Assembly: GCF_028368995.1 (NCBI RefSeq)
Contig: NZ_JAQNDL010000003.1
Span: forward strand, 1,984,001-2,048,000
Length of the DNA stretch: 64,000 bases
Reading direction: 5' to 3'
Source of the DNA: Nannocystis bainbridge
Lineage (GTDB): Bacteria; Myxococcota_A; Polyangia; Nannocystales; Nannocystaceae
Position numbers and translations under genes: made by a program
Shown: in pieces, positions 37,428-45,757 of the stretch
Numbering within the stretch: position 1 is the first letter of the stretch
Layout: each line of letters starts with the position of its first letter
Notes under the pieces: generated by a model
Told to the model about the DNA's origin: nothing
Database searches by the model: none
What the model saw: only the letters and a program-made list of their open reading frames with translations

Positions 37428-37918
37428 CAATCGTCCCATACGACCAGGACCTTGCGCTGCTGCCACCATTGCTCGAGCGTGCGCCCCGGGTCGGCGACGC
37501 AGGCGATCGTGAGCGGGCTGAGTCGCACGCTGATCGGGTGCGACGCCTTGCCGTCATACGTGCCGATGTCGACCACCGCGGCGCCGGCCAGCTGCAGCTC
37601 GTGGCGCCGCAGATACTCGCGGATCGCCGGCACCTGCAGGTCGACGCCCGTGGTCGCCTCCGCGTGCGGGTTGCGCAGGGTCTTGGCCAGCGCGATCAGC
37701 TCCGAGAGATCGGCCGGATGGGCGGCGAAGTTCGCCGCGTAACTTTGATAATAGACCGACTCCAGCGCGTCCTCCTGGCGCACGAATTCGCCGTCGACCT
37801 CGTAGCCGATCGCCCACCGGTCCTCGCCGTATTTGCGGTCCCACTCGCGCTGCCGCGCCGTGCGCTGCTTTTCGCCGCCCGCCTTGCCGAGCCGGCGCTC
37901 GGCCACTCGCCAGCCCAT
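37427..37918 (-). CDS. Conserved-looking cytosolic protein, unknown function
   Basis: 163 aa, soluble, no signal. It has the look of a conserved domain: REWDRKYGEDRWAIGYEVDG, FVRQEDALESVYYQSYAANF, LRNPHAEATTGVDLQVPAIREYLRRH and a C-terminal GRTLEQWWQQRKVLVVWDD. I do not recognise the family and see no catalytic motif. It starts 1 base after the stop of the antiporter gene and ends on the start codon of the lipoprotein gene, so the three form one operon. Confidence 0.75.
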   Translation of the reverse strand: MGWRVAERRLGKAGGEKQRTARQREWDRKYGEDRWAIGYEVDGEFVRQEDALESVYYQSYAANFAAHPADLSELIALAKTLRNPHAEATTGVDLQVPAIREYLRRHELQLAGAAVVDIGTYDGKASHPISVRLSPLTIACVADPGRTLEQWWQQRKVLVVWDD

Positions 37919-37919
37919 C

Positions 37920-40277
37920 TCAGCCGTCCTTCGTCCCGCCCTCGCCCTTGTCGTCGAGGAGGTGCGTCAGGGCGTGTCCGGAGGGCAAGATCGCCTCGCT
38001 CACCAGATCCAGCAGCGGCGGATCGTCGCTCGGCCTGGGCGCCGGGACCTCGGGCTTCACGACCTCGGGCGCGTCGGGCACGAACGTCACCGCGACCTCG
38101 AGCCCCGGCGACGCCTGTGGCTCCTCGAGCCGCGAAGGCTCCGTCGGCGTCGATTCAGTCACCTGAATCACCGGCGCCTCATCGCTCGCTCGCGAAGCCT
38201 CCGCCGCCCGCACGCCGGGCGACGATTCGCCCATCCGCGTCGGCAGCACCCCGGGCGCCTCCACCTTCGGTTCGAACGCCCGCGTCGGCAGCTCGCCCGG
38301 CGCCTCGACCTTCGGCGTCACCAGCGGCGCCACGTTCGACTCGTGCGTCACCGTCGTCCCGGCCGGCGCGCTGATGAACACGTGCCGCACCAGCTCCGGC
38401 GCCCCTGGCCCCGACCCGCGCAGCACCGTCCGCTCCGCGCTGCGCGGCGCTCCCGGCGGCGCGAACCTCGGCACCTCCGCCACCCGCCCCGAGCCCGACT
38501 CGCCCGGCAGCAGCGTGCGCGGGGCCAACAGCAGGTCTCCCGGCGTCCGCCCGCCCGACGGCATGTCGACCGCGAACAGCCCACGACGCCCGCTGCCCGA
38601 CTCGCCCGGCAGCAGCGTCGTCCCGCCTAGCACCGGCCCGTCCGGCACCACCGTCATGCCGGTCACCACCGGCCCCTCGGGCACCACCGTCATGCCGGTC
38701 ACCACCGGCCCCTCCGGCACCACCGGCTCCTCCGGCGGCAGCGTCTTGCCGTCCGGCCCCGTCCATGCATCGACCCGCTCGCCCGGCGACGACGGCGGCA
38801 CTGCCACCATTCGCTCGCCTTCGCCCGCCGGCAACCTCGTGACCTCCACCGGCGCCTCACTCGCTACGTCCGCCGCGCCGAGCACGGCGCCCGCGAGCAC
38901 GACCCCGCTCCCCGGCTTCACGCCGAGCACCTCGTCGACCGTCGGCGCCCGCGCCACCATCCGAGCCGGCCCCGCAGACATGTCCTTGCCGCCATGTCCC
39001 GAAGCACCGGTCCCGACGGACATGTCCTTCTCACCATGCCCCGAAGCACCCTTCCCTTCGGACATGTCCTCCGAGACATGCGCGTGCCCCAGCGGCGACA
39101 CCGCCACCCCGAACGCCACGCAGGTCGTCGCCACCGCCGCGAACACCAGCGTCACCAGCGACTCCGTGCCCGGCACCGCCGCCGCGTGGGGCAGCGCCGC
39201 CAGCCCGGCGACCAGCATCCCGCGCGGCCAGCCCAGCGCCAGGGCCGAGAACGTGCGCTCGTCGACCCCGCGCAGCACCAGCCGCGCCGCCAGCAGGCGC
39301 AGCACCACCAGCAGCAGCCCGAGCACGATCCCCATCGCCAGCAGCCCCCACGGCGGCCCCAGGTTCATGCCGAGGTACGTAAACAGCAGCACCCGCGTGA
39401 TCTCGACCGTGCGCGCGTGGTCGTCGAGCGCCGAGCGGAAATCTTCGTCGGCCGCCTCGACGATCGTTCCGCGCGGCCGGAACAGCGCCCCCACCAGCGG
39501 CCCCGCGTTGCTGACGACCGCGCCGAACACCAGCACCGCCAGCGCCCCGATCCCGCCGAGCGTGTCGGTCACCACGTACAGCGCCAGGATCGCCGCCAGC
39601 GTGTACGGATAGACCCCGCGGCCCGGGCCGACGCGGCGGATCGCCGTGATCCACAGCAGCCCGGCGAACGCCCCGAACGCCAGGCCCAGGCCGAAGCCGG
39701 CGGCGATCGCCGCGTACGCCTTGCCCACCGGCACGCGCAGGCTCAGCAGGTCGATGCAGAACGCCGTCGCCGCGATCGCCAGCGCCCCGGTCAGCGCCGC
39801 CTCGCGCTCGAGCGCCGCCACCAGGCCCGGGTGCGCCCGCCGGTACAGCGTCGGCGCGAACACCTCGGGCGCGGTGCACAGCATCAGCGCCCCGAGCATG
39901 AACGCGTGCGTCCAGCTCCACACCGGCAGCAGGTGCAGCCCCGACAGCGCCTGGCTGAACAGCGCCACCAGCGGCACCACCAGCGCCGCCCCGGCCAGCG
40001 CCAGCTTGCGCGCGCGCACGACCTGCTCGCTGGCTGCCCCGAAGACCATGTCGCGGCCGGCCTCGAACAGCACGATGATCACCGCGATCGCGGCGAAGAA
40101 CGGCGCCAGCGCGGCGATCGTCGCCGGCGGCACCAGCCCCGTGGCGCGCAGCACCACCCCGAGCACGATCAGCCACGCCGCCTCGGGCACGTTGGTGCGC
40201 AGCGCCAGCGGGCGCACCGCCGCCGCGGCGGCCAACAGACAGGCGATGGCGACGAGAAAGACGGTGACGGGCGCCAT
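37920..40277 (-). CDS. Cation/proton antiporter with long repetitive tail
   Basis: 785 aa. Residues 1 to about 395 are a CPA-type (Na+/H+ exchanger) membrane domain with about 11-12 hydrophobic segments, including VIIVLFEAGRDMVFG, the core TGALAIAATAFCIDLL, and AALALYV-type helices; the usual paired acidic site could not be fixed with certainty. The remaining about 390 residues are hydrophilic and low complexity: 14-residue units KDMSVGTGASGHGG encoded by 42-bp repeats, then 12-residue units VVTGMTVVPEGP encoded by 36-bp repeats, then Pro/Glu-rich DNA. The tail is presumably cytosolic and may be regulatory. First gene of an operon with two small unknown genes. Confidence 0.85.
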   Translation of the reverse strand: MAPVTVFLVAIACLLAAAAAVRPLALRTNVPEAAWLIVLGVVLRATGLVPPATIAALAPFFAAIAVIIVLFEAGRDMVFGAASEQVVRARKLALAGAALVVPLVALFSQALSGLHLLPVWSWTHAFMLGALMLCTAPEVFAPTLYRRAHPGLVAALEREAALTGALAIAATAFCIDLLSLRVPVGKAYAAIAAGFGLGLAFGAFAGLLWITAIRRVGPGRGVYPYTLAAILALYVVTDTLGGIGALAVLVFGAVVSNAGPLVGALFRPRGTIVEAADEDFRSALDDHARTVEITRVLLFTYLGMNLGPPWGLLAMGIVLGLLLVVLRLLAARLVLRGVDERTFSALALGWPRGMLVAGLAALPHAAAVPGTESLVTLVFAAVATTCVAFGVAVSPLGHAHVSEDMSEGKGASGHGEKDMSVGTGASGHGGKDMSAGPARMVARAPTVDEVLGVKPGSGVVLAGAVLGAADVASEAPVEVTRLPAGEGERMVAVPPSSPGERVDAWTGPDGKTLPPEEPVVPEGPVVTGMTVVPEGPVVTGMTVVPDGPVLGGTTLLPGESGSGRRGLFAVDMPSGGRTPGDLLLAPRTLLPGESGSGRVAEVPRFAPPGAPRSAERTVLRGSGPGAPELVRHVFISAPAGTTVTHESNVAPLVTPKVEAPGELPTRAFEPKVEAPGVLPTRMGESSPGVRAAEASRASDEAPVIQVTESTPTEPSRLEEPQASPGLEVAVTFVPDAPEVVKPEVPAPRPSDDPPLLDLVSEAILPSGHALTHLLDDKGEGGTKDG
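38635..38720. repeat. 36-bp tandem repeat in antiporter tail
   Basis: Two nearly identical 36-bp copies (38635-38670, 38671-38706) and a partial third, in frame, giving a 12-residue repeat VVTGMTVVPEGP on the minus strand. Confidence 0.85.
38977..39078. repeat. 42-bp tandem repeat built on ACATGTCC in antiporter tail
   Basis: Copies begin GACATGTCCTT at 38977 and 39019 and GACATGTCCTC at 39061; each contains a second half CATGTCCCGAAGCACC or CATGCCCCGAAGCACC. The 42-bp period keeps frame and gives a 14-residue repeat. It shows the dispersed family expanding inside a gene. Confidence 0.8.
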
Positions 40278-40400
40278 GGGGGACCGTCAGTGTGCCACAG
40301 CGCCCGCGCCTCGCGGCCGGCAGTCACCGCCGCCCACCGGGCCCGAGCGAGCGCCTGGCCGCCGCTCGCGCCACGAGCGAGCCGCGACGCCCCGCGCTGG

Positions 40401-40958
40401 TTATCGACGCGCGGCCAGCCGGCGCGCGAAGTAGAGCCCCGCGTAGACCTTGAGGTCGATGTGGTGGCCCTGGGCGACGCGGTCGTCGAGCCAGGCCTCG
40501 ACCTCGGCGAGCGGCACCTCGAACACGGTGATCTGCTCGTTGCCGTCGCCGCCCCCGGGGCCGACCTTGCGCAGGCCGGAGGCGAGGAAGATGGTGATGC
40601 ACTCGCTCGTCAGCCCGGGCGAGCTCGGGCCGTGGGCGACTTGCTCGATCTGGCTCGCCTCGTAACCTGTCTCTTCGACCAGCTCACGATTCGCCGCCGT
40701 CGCGGTCTCCTCCGCCTCGTCGCCGGGCGTATCGCCGACCAGCCCGGCCGGCAGCTCGACCGCGATCCCGCCGAGCGCCGGCCGCGGCTGCTCGATGAGC
40801 ACCAGCCGCCCGTCGTCGGTCACCGCCACGATCGCCGCGGCCCCGCGGGCCCCGCGGCGCTCCACGTACTCCCACTTGCCGCGGCGCACCAGGCGCAAGA
40901 AGCGCCCGTCGCCAATCGTCTCGGTCGCCGGATGGGTCGCTTCCTGCAGGCTCGACAT
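40401..40958 (-). CDS. NUDIX hydrolase, ADP-ribose pyrophosphatase type
   Basis: 185 aa. NUDIX box RELVEETGYEAS preceded by an acidic GDTPGDEAEETATAAN stretch that is a little longer than the consensus, and by PRPALGGIAVELPAGLVG, the EXPAGxxD-type segment of ADP-ribose and nucleoside diphosphate-sugar hydrolases. After the box come GLTSECITIFLASGL, also typical of that group. Cytosolic house-cleaning or NAD-turnover enzyme. ATG 40958 begins MSSLQEATHP; the longer open frame upstream overlaps the divergent membrane-protein gene and is not coding. Confidence 0.92.
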   Translation of the reverse strand: MSSLQEATHPATETIGDGRFLRLVRRGKWEYVERRGARGAAAIVAVTDDGRLVLIEQPRPALGGIAVELPAGLVGDTPGDEAEETATAANRELVEETGYEASQIEQVAHGPSSPGLTSECITIFLASGLRKVGPGGGDGNEQITVFEVPLAEVEAWLDDRVAQGHHIDLKVYAGLYFARRLAARR

Positions 40959-41045
40959 CCCCCCGACTATCGCAGCCGCGCCGCCCTTTGGCCAGGGCTG
41001 CCGGTCACGCCCGACCCCGACCTTCACCCGGTGCGCGGGTCCGGG

Positions 41046-41051
41046 TAGCCT
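41046..41051 (+). promoter_or_regulatory. Putative -10 box of leaderless gene
   Basis: TAGCCT ends 7 bases before GTG 41059, or 1 base before ATG 41053. If the leaderless model is right, GTG 41059 is the true start. Confidence 0.4.
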
Positions 41052-41052
41052 C

Positions 41053-42126
41053 ATGCGAGTGACGGCCGCCCGCCTGCTCAGCCTCGACGCCCTGCGCGGC
41101 CTCGCCGTCGTGTTGATGATGGAGCAGCACATGGCCGTGTGGCTGTGGCGCTCCGACCCTGGCCTCTCGCCGATCGCGCAGGCGCCGGTGCTGATGGCCT
41201 TGAACGGCCTCGGGGGCCTCGCCGCGCCGACCTTCATCACCCTCGCCGGCGCCGGCACCAGCTTCCTCGCGCGCAGCCGCACCACCGGCCTCGACGCGAT
41301 CCTGGTCCGCCGCGGCCTCATCGTCATGGCCTTCGGCTGGCTGCTCAACCTGCTCACCCCGAGCTGGTTCTCCGCCGGCTCGTGGTTCGTCCTCCACCTC
41401 ATGGGCGTGGGCATGGTCACCGCCCCGCTGTGGCGGCGCCTGTCCGATCGGGCATTGCTCTTCGGACAGGCGATGTTCCTGCTCGCCGCGCCGTTCGTGC
41501 AGCACTGGCTCGTCACGCCCGAGCTGCTCGTCAACGATCGCATGCGCCGCCTCGACCTCGCCGGCGGCCCGCTGCGCCTCGCCCTCGCCGAGGGCCAGTT
41601 CCCGATCGTCCCGTGGCTCGGCCTGTTCCTCGGCGGCATCGTCGTCGGTCGCTGGCTGCAGCAGCGCCGCACCGCGCCGATCCTGCGCATGGCGAGCGTG
41701 CTGCTCGTCACCGGTGTCGCCCTCGCCGCCGTCGGCCTGCGGCTCGGACCCCACGAGGGCGTGTGGCACCGCCTGTTCCAGATCCGCCTGAGCTTCTACC
41801 CGGCCACGCCAGCGATCGTCATGTTGCTCCAGTCGGGCACGCTGCTCCTCTTGCTCGCCGCCCTCGCGCTCGAGCGACGCGGCAAACTCGACGAGCGCGG
41901 CTGGCTCGTCCCGCTCGGCCGCGCCTCGCTCACGCTGCTGCTGGTCCACGTCGTCGTCTTTCGCGAGCTGACACGACCGCTCGGCGCGTGGCAGGCCTTC
42001 AGCTCAGAGGTCGCGCTCACCATCGTCGCGATCTGGGTGATCTTGTGCGCGCTCGCTGCGCGCCTGTGGCAGCGCGTTGGCTATCGCTACGGCGCCGAGT
42101 GGCTGCTCCGGATCTTCGGCGGTTAA
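41053..42126 (+). CDS. DUF1624/heparan-acetyltransferase-like membrane protein
   Basis: About 357 aa with 8-10 hydrophobic segments. The N-terminal RLLSLDALRGLAVVLMMEQHM is the signature of DUF1624 / acyltransferase-3-like proteins, in which Asp and the His in the first helix are conserved. Further: APTFITLAGAGTSFLARS, RRGLIVMAFGWLLNLLTP, GQFPIVPWLGLFLGGIVVGRWL, SLTLLLVHVVVFRELTRPLG. These proteins are thought to move acyl groups across a membrane; the acceptor is unknown. A perfect 9-bp repeat hairpin lies in frame in one loop (41439-41470). Starts at ATG 41053 or GTG 41059. Confidence 0.85.
   Translation: MRVTAARLLSLDALRGLAVVLMMEQHMAVWLWRSDPGLSPIAQAPVLMALNGLGGLAAPTFITLAGAGTSFLARSRTTGLDAILVRRGLIVMAFGWLLNLLTPSWFSAGSWFVLHLMGVGMVTAPLWRRLSDRALLFGQAMFLLAAPFVQHWLVTPELLVNDRMRRLDLAGGPLRLALAEGQFPIVPWLGLFLGGIVVGRWLQQRRTAPILRMASVLLVTGVALAAVGLRLGPHEGVWHRLFQIRLSFYPATPAIVMLLQSGTLLLLLAALALERRGKLDERGWLVPLGRASLTLLLVHVVVFRELTRPLGAWQAFSSEVALTIVAIWVILCALAARLWQRVGYRYGAEWLLRIFGG
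41439..41470. repeat. Dispersed hairpin inside DUF1624 gene
   Basis: CCTGTCCGA (41439-41447) and TCGGACAGG (41462-41470) pair perfectly with a 14-base loop. In frame; encodes RLSDRALLFGQ at a turn between membrane segments. Confidence 0.6.
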
Positions 42127-42166
42127 AACGCTGACGACGTTGCCGGCGCATGCTCTGGTCGCGCCT

Positions 42167-43675
42167 ATGCAACCGGCTCAAGTGCTCGCCGTCGCCGCGA
42201 CCGCCGGGGAATCCTCGGTGCGACGCAAGTCGCGGTTCACCACCCTGCCTCCTCAAGTCCTGGACTTCGCGCTGTCGCTGGCGACTCAGGGCCGCGCCAT
42301 CGTGCTCGTCAGCGTCGTGATGGCCGCCGTCGTGGTCGTCGCCGCCGACCCCGGCCCGGCCGCGATCGTCGGCTGCAGCGCGTTCGTGTTGGTGCAGGCG
42401 GTCTCTTTCTTCAACCCTGTCTCGTTCGACCGCGCCCGCACCCGCACGCGCGACCTCGTCCGCTACGCCGCGCTCGCCGTGCTGCTCGTCGCATTGCCGG
42501 GCCAGCTCGCCGCCGACGCGCCGGTGATGCTGCTCGGCCTCGCCGCCGCCTGCGCCGCCCCGCTGTCGTTCGCCCCCAAGCTCGCGGGCATCTGCATCGC
42601 GGGCCTCAGCCTCGCCTGCGCGCTCGGGGTCGTGGTCGCCGGCGGCCCGGCCGGGGCGGCGCTGATCGCCGCGCTGACGGTGGCCGCCGCCGGCGTGCCG
42701 CTCAACCTCGTGCTGGCGCACCACGGCCGCAGCGGCGAGATCTTGCGCTCGGCGCTCGGCCGCCTCGAGCGCGAGATGGAGAACCGGCAGCAGATCGAGG
42801 ATCAACTGCGCCGCACCCACGACGAGCTCGAGCGCCGCGTCGAGGAGCGGACGATCGCGCTGACCCGCGCCAACCGCAAGATGGAGTCGGAGATCCGCGT
42901 GCGCCGCCAGGCCGAGGAGCAGGCGCTCGAGGCCAATCGCATCAAGAGCTCGTTCCTCGCCAACATGAGCCACGAGCTGCGGACCCCGCTCAACGCGATC
43001 ATCGGCTACAGCGAGATCTTGCTCGAGGACACGGCCCGCCCGGCCCTCCGCGAGCTGCACGACGACCTCGGCAAGATCCACGGCTCGGCCGAGCACCTGC
43101 TCGCGCTCATCAGCGACATCCTCGACCTCTCGAAGATCGAGTCCGGCAAGATGGACATCAACCTCGAGGCGTTCCGGCTCGATGACGTGCTCGCCAGCGT
43201 GATGTCGCACCTCGCCCCGCTGGCCGAGCGCAACGGCGACACGCTCAAGCTCCGCTGCGCCCGCGATCTCGGCGAGCTCAAGACCGACCGCACCAAGCTG
43301 CACCAGATCCTGAGCAACCTGCTCAGCAACGCCTGCAAGTTCACCCACAACGGCCGCATCGAGCTGTCGATCAAGGCCCAGGGCGAGGGCGGCCGCGCGT
43401 GGTACCGCTTCGAGGTCAGCGACACCGGCATCGGCATCGCCCCCGACGTGCTCGAGCGCCTGTTCGCCCCGTTCGTCCAGGCCGACTCCTCGACCACCCG
43501 CAAGTTCGGCGGCACCGGCCTCGGCCTCGCCATCAGCCGCCACTACGCCCGCATGCTCGGCGGCGACATCACAGTGCGCAGCCAGCCCGGCGTCGGCTCG
43601 ACCTTCACCCTCCGCCTGCCGCAGGAGTCCATCGACCCGCGCAAGGCCGGGGTAATCCTCGTCTCGCATTTTTAA
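42167..43675 (+). CDS. Membrane-bound sensor histidine kinase
   Basis: 502 aa. Residues about 43-185 form five or six hydrophobic segments (IVLVSVVMAAVVVVAA, AALAVLLVALPGQLA and others) as an integral membrane sensor; 195-262 is a coiled coil (RLEREMENRQQIEDQLRRTHDELERR...). Catalytic core: H box FLANMSHELRTPLNAIIGYSE with His269, N box NLLSNACKFT (384-393), DTGIGIAPD (419-427), GGTGLGLA (448-455). No receiver domain and no adjacent response regulator gene, so it is an orphan kinase. ATG 42167 starts before the sensor; the upstream frame is unlikely. Its last codons run into a repeat array. Confidence 0.93.
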   Translation: MQPAQVLAVAATAGESSVRRKSRFTTLPPQVLDFALSLATQGRAIVLVSVVMAAVVVVAADPGPAAIVGCSAFVLVQAVSFFNPVSFDRARTRTRDLVRYAALAVLLVALPGQLAADAPVMLLGLAAACAAPLSFAPKLAGICIAGLSLACALGVVVAGGPAGAALIAALTVAAAGVPLNLVLAHHGRSGEILRSALGRLEREMENRQQIEDQLRRTHDELERRVEERTIALTRANRKMESEIRVRRQAEEQALEANRIKSSFLANMSHELRTPLNAIIGYSEILLEDTARPALRELHDDLGKIHGSAEHLLALISDILDLSKIESGKMDINLEAFRLDDVLASVMSHLAPLAERNGDTLKLRCARDLGELKTDRTKLHQILSNLLSNACKFTHNGRIELSIKAQGEGGRAWYRFEVSDTGIGIAPDVLERLFAPFVQADSSTTRKFGGTGLGLAISRHYARMLGGDITVRSQPGVGSTFTLRLPQESIDPRKAGVILVSHF

Positions 43676-43677
43676 AG

Positions 43678-43830
43678 TGCATGTCCCTCGGGACATGTCT
43701 CGAAGTTCGCCGACCCCGTACATGACCTTCGGGACATGTCTCGCCGAAGCAGTCGGCTCGTGCATGACCTTCGGGACATGTCTCGCCGACCCGCGGCTTG
43801 TGCATGACCTTCGGGACGTGCCACGCCGAC
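43678..43830. repeat. Tandem array of the dispersed hairpin, period 40-43 bp
   Basis: Four units: 43678-43720, 43721-43762, 43763-43802 and 43803-43830. Three begin CATGACCTTCGGGACATG or close to it, where CATG-A-CC and GG-A-CATG pair around TTCG. The unit ends TCTCGCCGA plus a variable 10-20 bases. The array begins 2 bases after the histidine kinase stop. Confidence 0.85.
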
Positions 43831-44119
43831 GCCGAGCGCCGCCAGCGGGGGCCGGCCCGGCCCGGCGACGCACCTGAGCGACGGCCCGCCCGGGCTCGTC
43901 CTCCCGCGCGTGCGCCTCGGGATCGGCCCGGACAAGGGCCTCCCGCGCGGCGCGCGATCGCGCCGGGCCTGGACGCTCGCGGGACCCGTCGTCGCGCCCC
44001 GCCGCGAGCCCGCGCCGATGCGCGGAGGTCCGCCGCGGCCTCCGTGCGGATCCACGCCGGGTCGAAGTGGACACGACTGTCCGTTTCGACCACACTCCTC
44101 CGGCCGAAGGAGTGCCCCC
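43831..44119. other. Gap before the Coq4-like gene
   Basis: 289 bp of GC-rich DNA without a credible frame. GGACACGACTGTCC (44068-44081) is a further weak repeat half-pair. AAGGAG before ATG 44120 is the Shine-Dalgarno sequence of the next gene. Confidence 0.4.
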
Positions 44120-44797
44120 ATGAACCAGCCAGCGTTCCCGACCCTGCCCCCGAACGCGTCGTTCGTCACCCGCGTCCGCCTCAGCCTGCACGCGCTCAAG
44201 GTCCTGACGGACGACCCCGGCAACACCTACTACGGCCCGCTGGTCAACGCCTGCCTCGACGGCGACACCTACGCCAAGCTGGCCCGGACCTGGCGCGCCA
44301 GCGACGACGGCCGGCAGATGCTCGACGAGCGCCCGACCCTGCAGGGCCGCGAGCTCGACCTCGACGCCCTGGAGCAGCTGCCCGCCGGCACTCTCGGCCA
44401 CGAGTTCGTCCGCTACTTCCGCGACAACGGCATCCAGCCGTTCGAGACCACCTTCCCGGTCGAGAACGACGTCGACTACCTGAGCAAGCGTTACCGCGAG
44501 ACCCACGACCTGTTCCACGTCCTCACCGGCTACGGCACCGACGAGCACGGCGAGATGCTGCTGCAGGCGTTCGTACTCGGCAACCTCGGCGTGCGCCAGG
44601 CGGTGCTGATCCTCGCCTACTCGGTCCCGCGGCGGGTCAAGGTCGCCGGCTGGAAGGACCTCGTGCCCTACCTCGGCCGCCTGCGCGCCGCCTACCGCCG
44701 CGGCCGCCGCTCGCGCGAGCTCCTCAGCGTCAACTACGAGAAGCTGTGGTCCACCCCGGTGGCCTCGCTGTCCCGCCTGCTGTGCGCGCCGGCATGA
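44120..44797 (+). CDS. Coq4-family protein
   Basis: 225 aa, helical. Contains the Coq4 zinc motif HDxxH-x11-E: His129, Asp130, His133 in RYRETHDLFHVLTGYGTDEHGE, with Glu145. Other family features: NDVDYLSKRYRETHD before and EMLLQAFVLGNLGVRQAVLIL after. In eukaryotes Coq4 is required for ubiquinone synthesis; bacterial relatives are found scattered and their role is less clear, since myxobacteria mostly use menaquinone. No quinone genes are adjacent. ATG 44120 has a good Shine-Dalgarno sequence (AAGGAG). Confidence 0.88.
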   Translation: MNQPAFPTLPPNASFVTRVRLSLHALKVLTDDPGNTYYGPLVNACLDGDTYAKLARTWRASDDGRQMLDERPTLQGRELDLDALEQLPAGTLGHEFVRYFRDNGIQPFETTFPVENDVDYLSKRYRETHDLFHVLTGYGTDEHGEMLLQAFVLGNLGVRQAVLILAYSVPRRVKVAGWKDLVPYLGRLRAAYRRGRRSRELLSVNYEKLWSTPVASLSRLLCAPA

Positions 44798-44824
44798 TTC
44801 GCCTTCGCCGACGAGATGTCCGAG

Positions 44825-44850
44825 AGAACATGCCCATGCGGACATGTTCT
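44825..44850. terminator. Hairpin between convergent genes
   Basis: AGAACATG (44825-44832) and CATGTTCT (44843-44850) pair perfectly; the 10-base loop includes part of GCGGACATG. It sits midway between the stops at 44797 and 44876. Dispersed-family member. Confidence 0.65.
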
Positions 44851-44875
44851 TTCGGCCACACCACCGCGGCGCGCC

Positions 44876-45430
44876 TCACTCGGCGAGGGTGAGGACCCGG
44901 GTGTAGACGGCGTCGGCGACCGAGAAGTACGGCGCCAAGAACGGCACGGCCGGCAGCCCGGGCCAGGGCGCGAGGGACGGGTTCGGCAGCAGCAGCAGCG
45001 CGCCGCCGCGGTGCTCGAGGCGCGCCCCGGCGACCATCTTCTGGCCGAACCACACGTTGCAGCGGACCACCCGCAGGCTCCCGTTCGCGGTCTCACCGAG
45101 GATCGCCCCGTGCCCGTCGCGCAGCTCGACGCCGTGCTCGAACAGCTCGAAGCGGTACAGCGTGCGCCTGAACGAGGCCATCTCGGGGCGCCCGAGGATC
45201 GCAAAGAGCACGATCAGCGCGGCGAAGGCGAAGACCACGGCCGGCGCCGCGAAGCAGGCCACGAGCGGCAGCGAGGGGTCTTGCCAGCGCACCAGCGGCG
45301 CGAACGCGGCCGCCGGAACCAGCGAGCACACCGCGACCGCGAGGACGAAGCGCACCGCGTTCGTCTCCCACACGGTCTCACGCGCGAGGGCAGGTCTCGC
45401 GGCGCCAGGAGAGGCTGCGTTCGTCGTCAC
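44876..45430 (-). CDS. Two-helix membrane protein of unknown function
   Basis: 184 aa. Two adjacent membrane segments, FVLAVAVCSLVPAAAFAPLV and LVACFAAPAVVFAFAALIVLFAIL, then a cytosolic beta-rich domain (RRTLYRFELFEHGVELRDGHGAIL, RVVRCNVWFGQKMVAGARLEHRGGALLLLPNP) that looks like a PH-type fold, as in many two-helix bPH proteins. The family is not certain. Start GTG 45430 is the best available; no ATG lies near and no Shine-Dalgarno sequence was seen. Confidence 0.65.
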   Translation of the reverse strand: MTTNAASPGAARPALARETVWETNAVRFVLAVAVCSLVPAAAFAPLVRWQDPSLPLVACFAAPAVVFAFAALIVLFAILGRPEMASFRRTLYRFELFEHGVELRDGHGAILGETANGSLRVVRCNVWFGQKMVAGARLEHRGGALLLLPNPSLAPWPGLPAVPFLAPYFSVADAVYTRVLTLAE

Positions 45431-45692
45431 CGGGATCGAGTAGCACGGCCCGTCGCGCCCGGTCGACGGAATCCGCCCGAAGACGCCGCGCGATCGCTCG
45501 CCCAGCGCGCTCGCTGCAGCGCTTCGCTCGCGCTGCGCGGCATCGCCAGGCCCTCGTCGCGCGGCCGCGCCGATTGACGCCGGTCGCAGGGTCGCCTCCC
45601 GCCGCGATGGAGGCTCAGTCCGGGCTTCCTTCTCGACTACGATAAGTCCCAGCCCGGACGCTCACCTCCGCTCATTTTCTGCGCGAATGAAC
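45431..45692. other. Intergenic region
   Basis: 262 bp, GC-rich at the left, with a moderately AT-rich part at 45620-45690 (TCTCGACTACGATAAGTCC, CTCATTTTCTGCGCG). No gene seen. Confidence 0.4.
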
Positions 45693-45724
45693 CTTCGGAC
45701 ATGCCCTTCAAGGCATGTCCGAAG
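45693..45724 (-). terminator. 13-bp perfect hairpin after the 1546-aa gene
   Basis: CTTCGGACATGCC (45693-45705), loop CTTCAA, GGCATGTCCGAAG (45712-45724). It lies 34 bases beyond the minus-strand stop at 45758 and is the longest perfect stem of the dispersed family. Minus-strand transcription would reach it first; there is no T-run. Confidence 0.7.
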
Positions 45725-45757
45725 ATTCATATCCATCTGTTCTTTCGGACACCCGCC

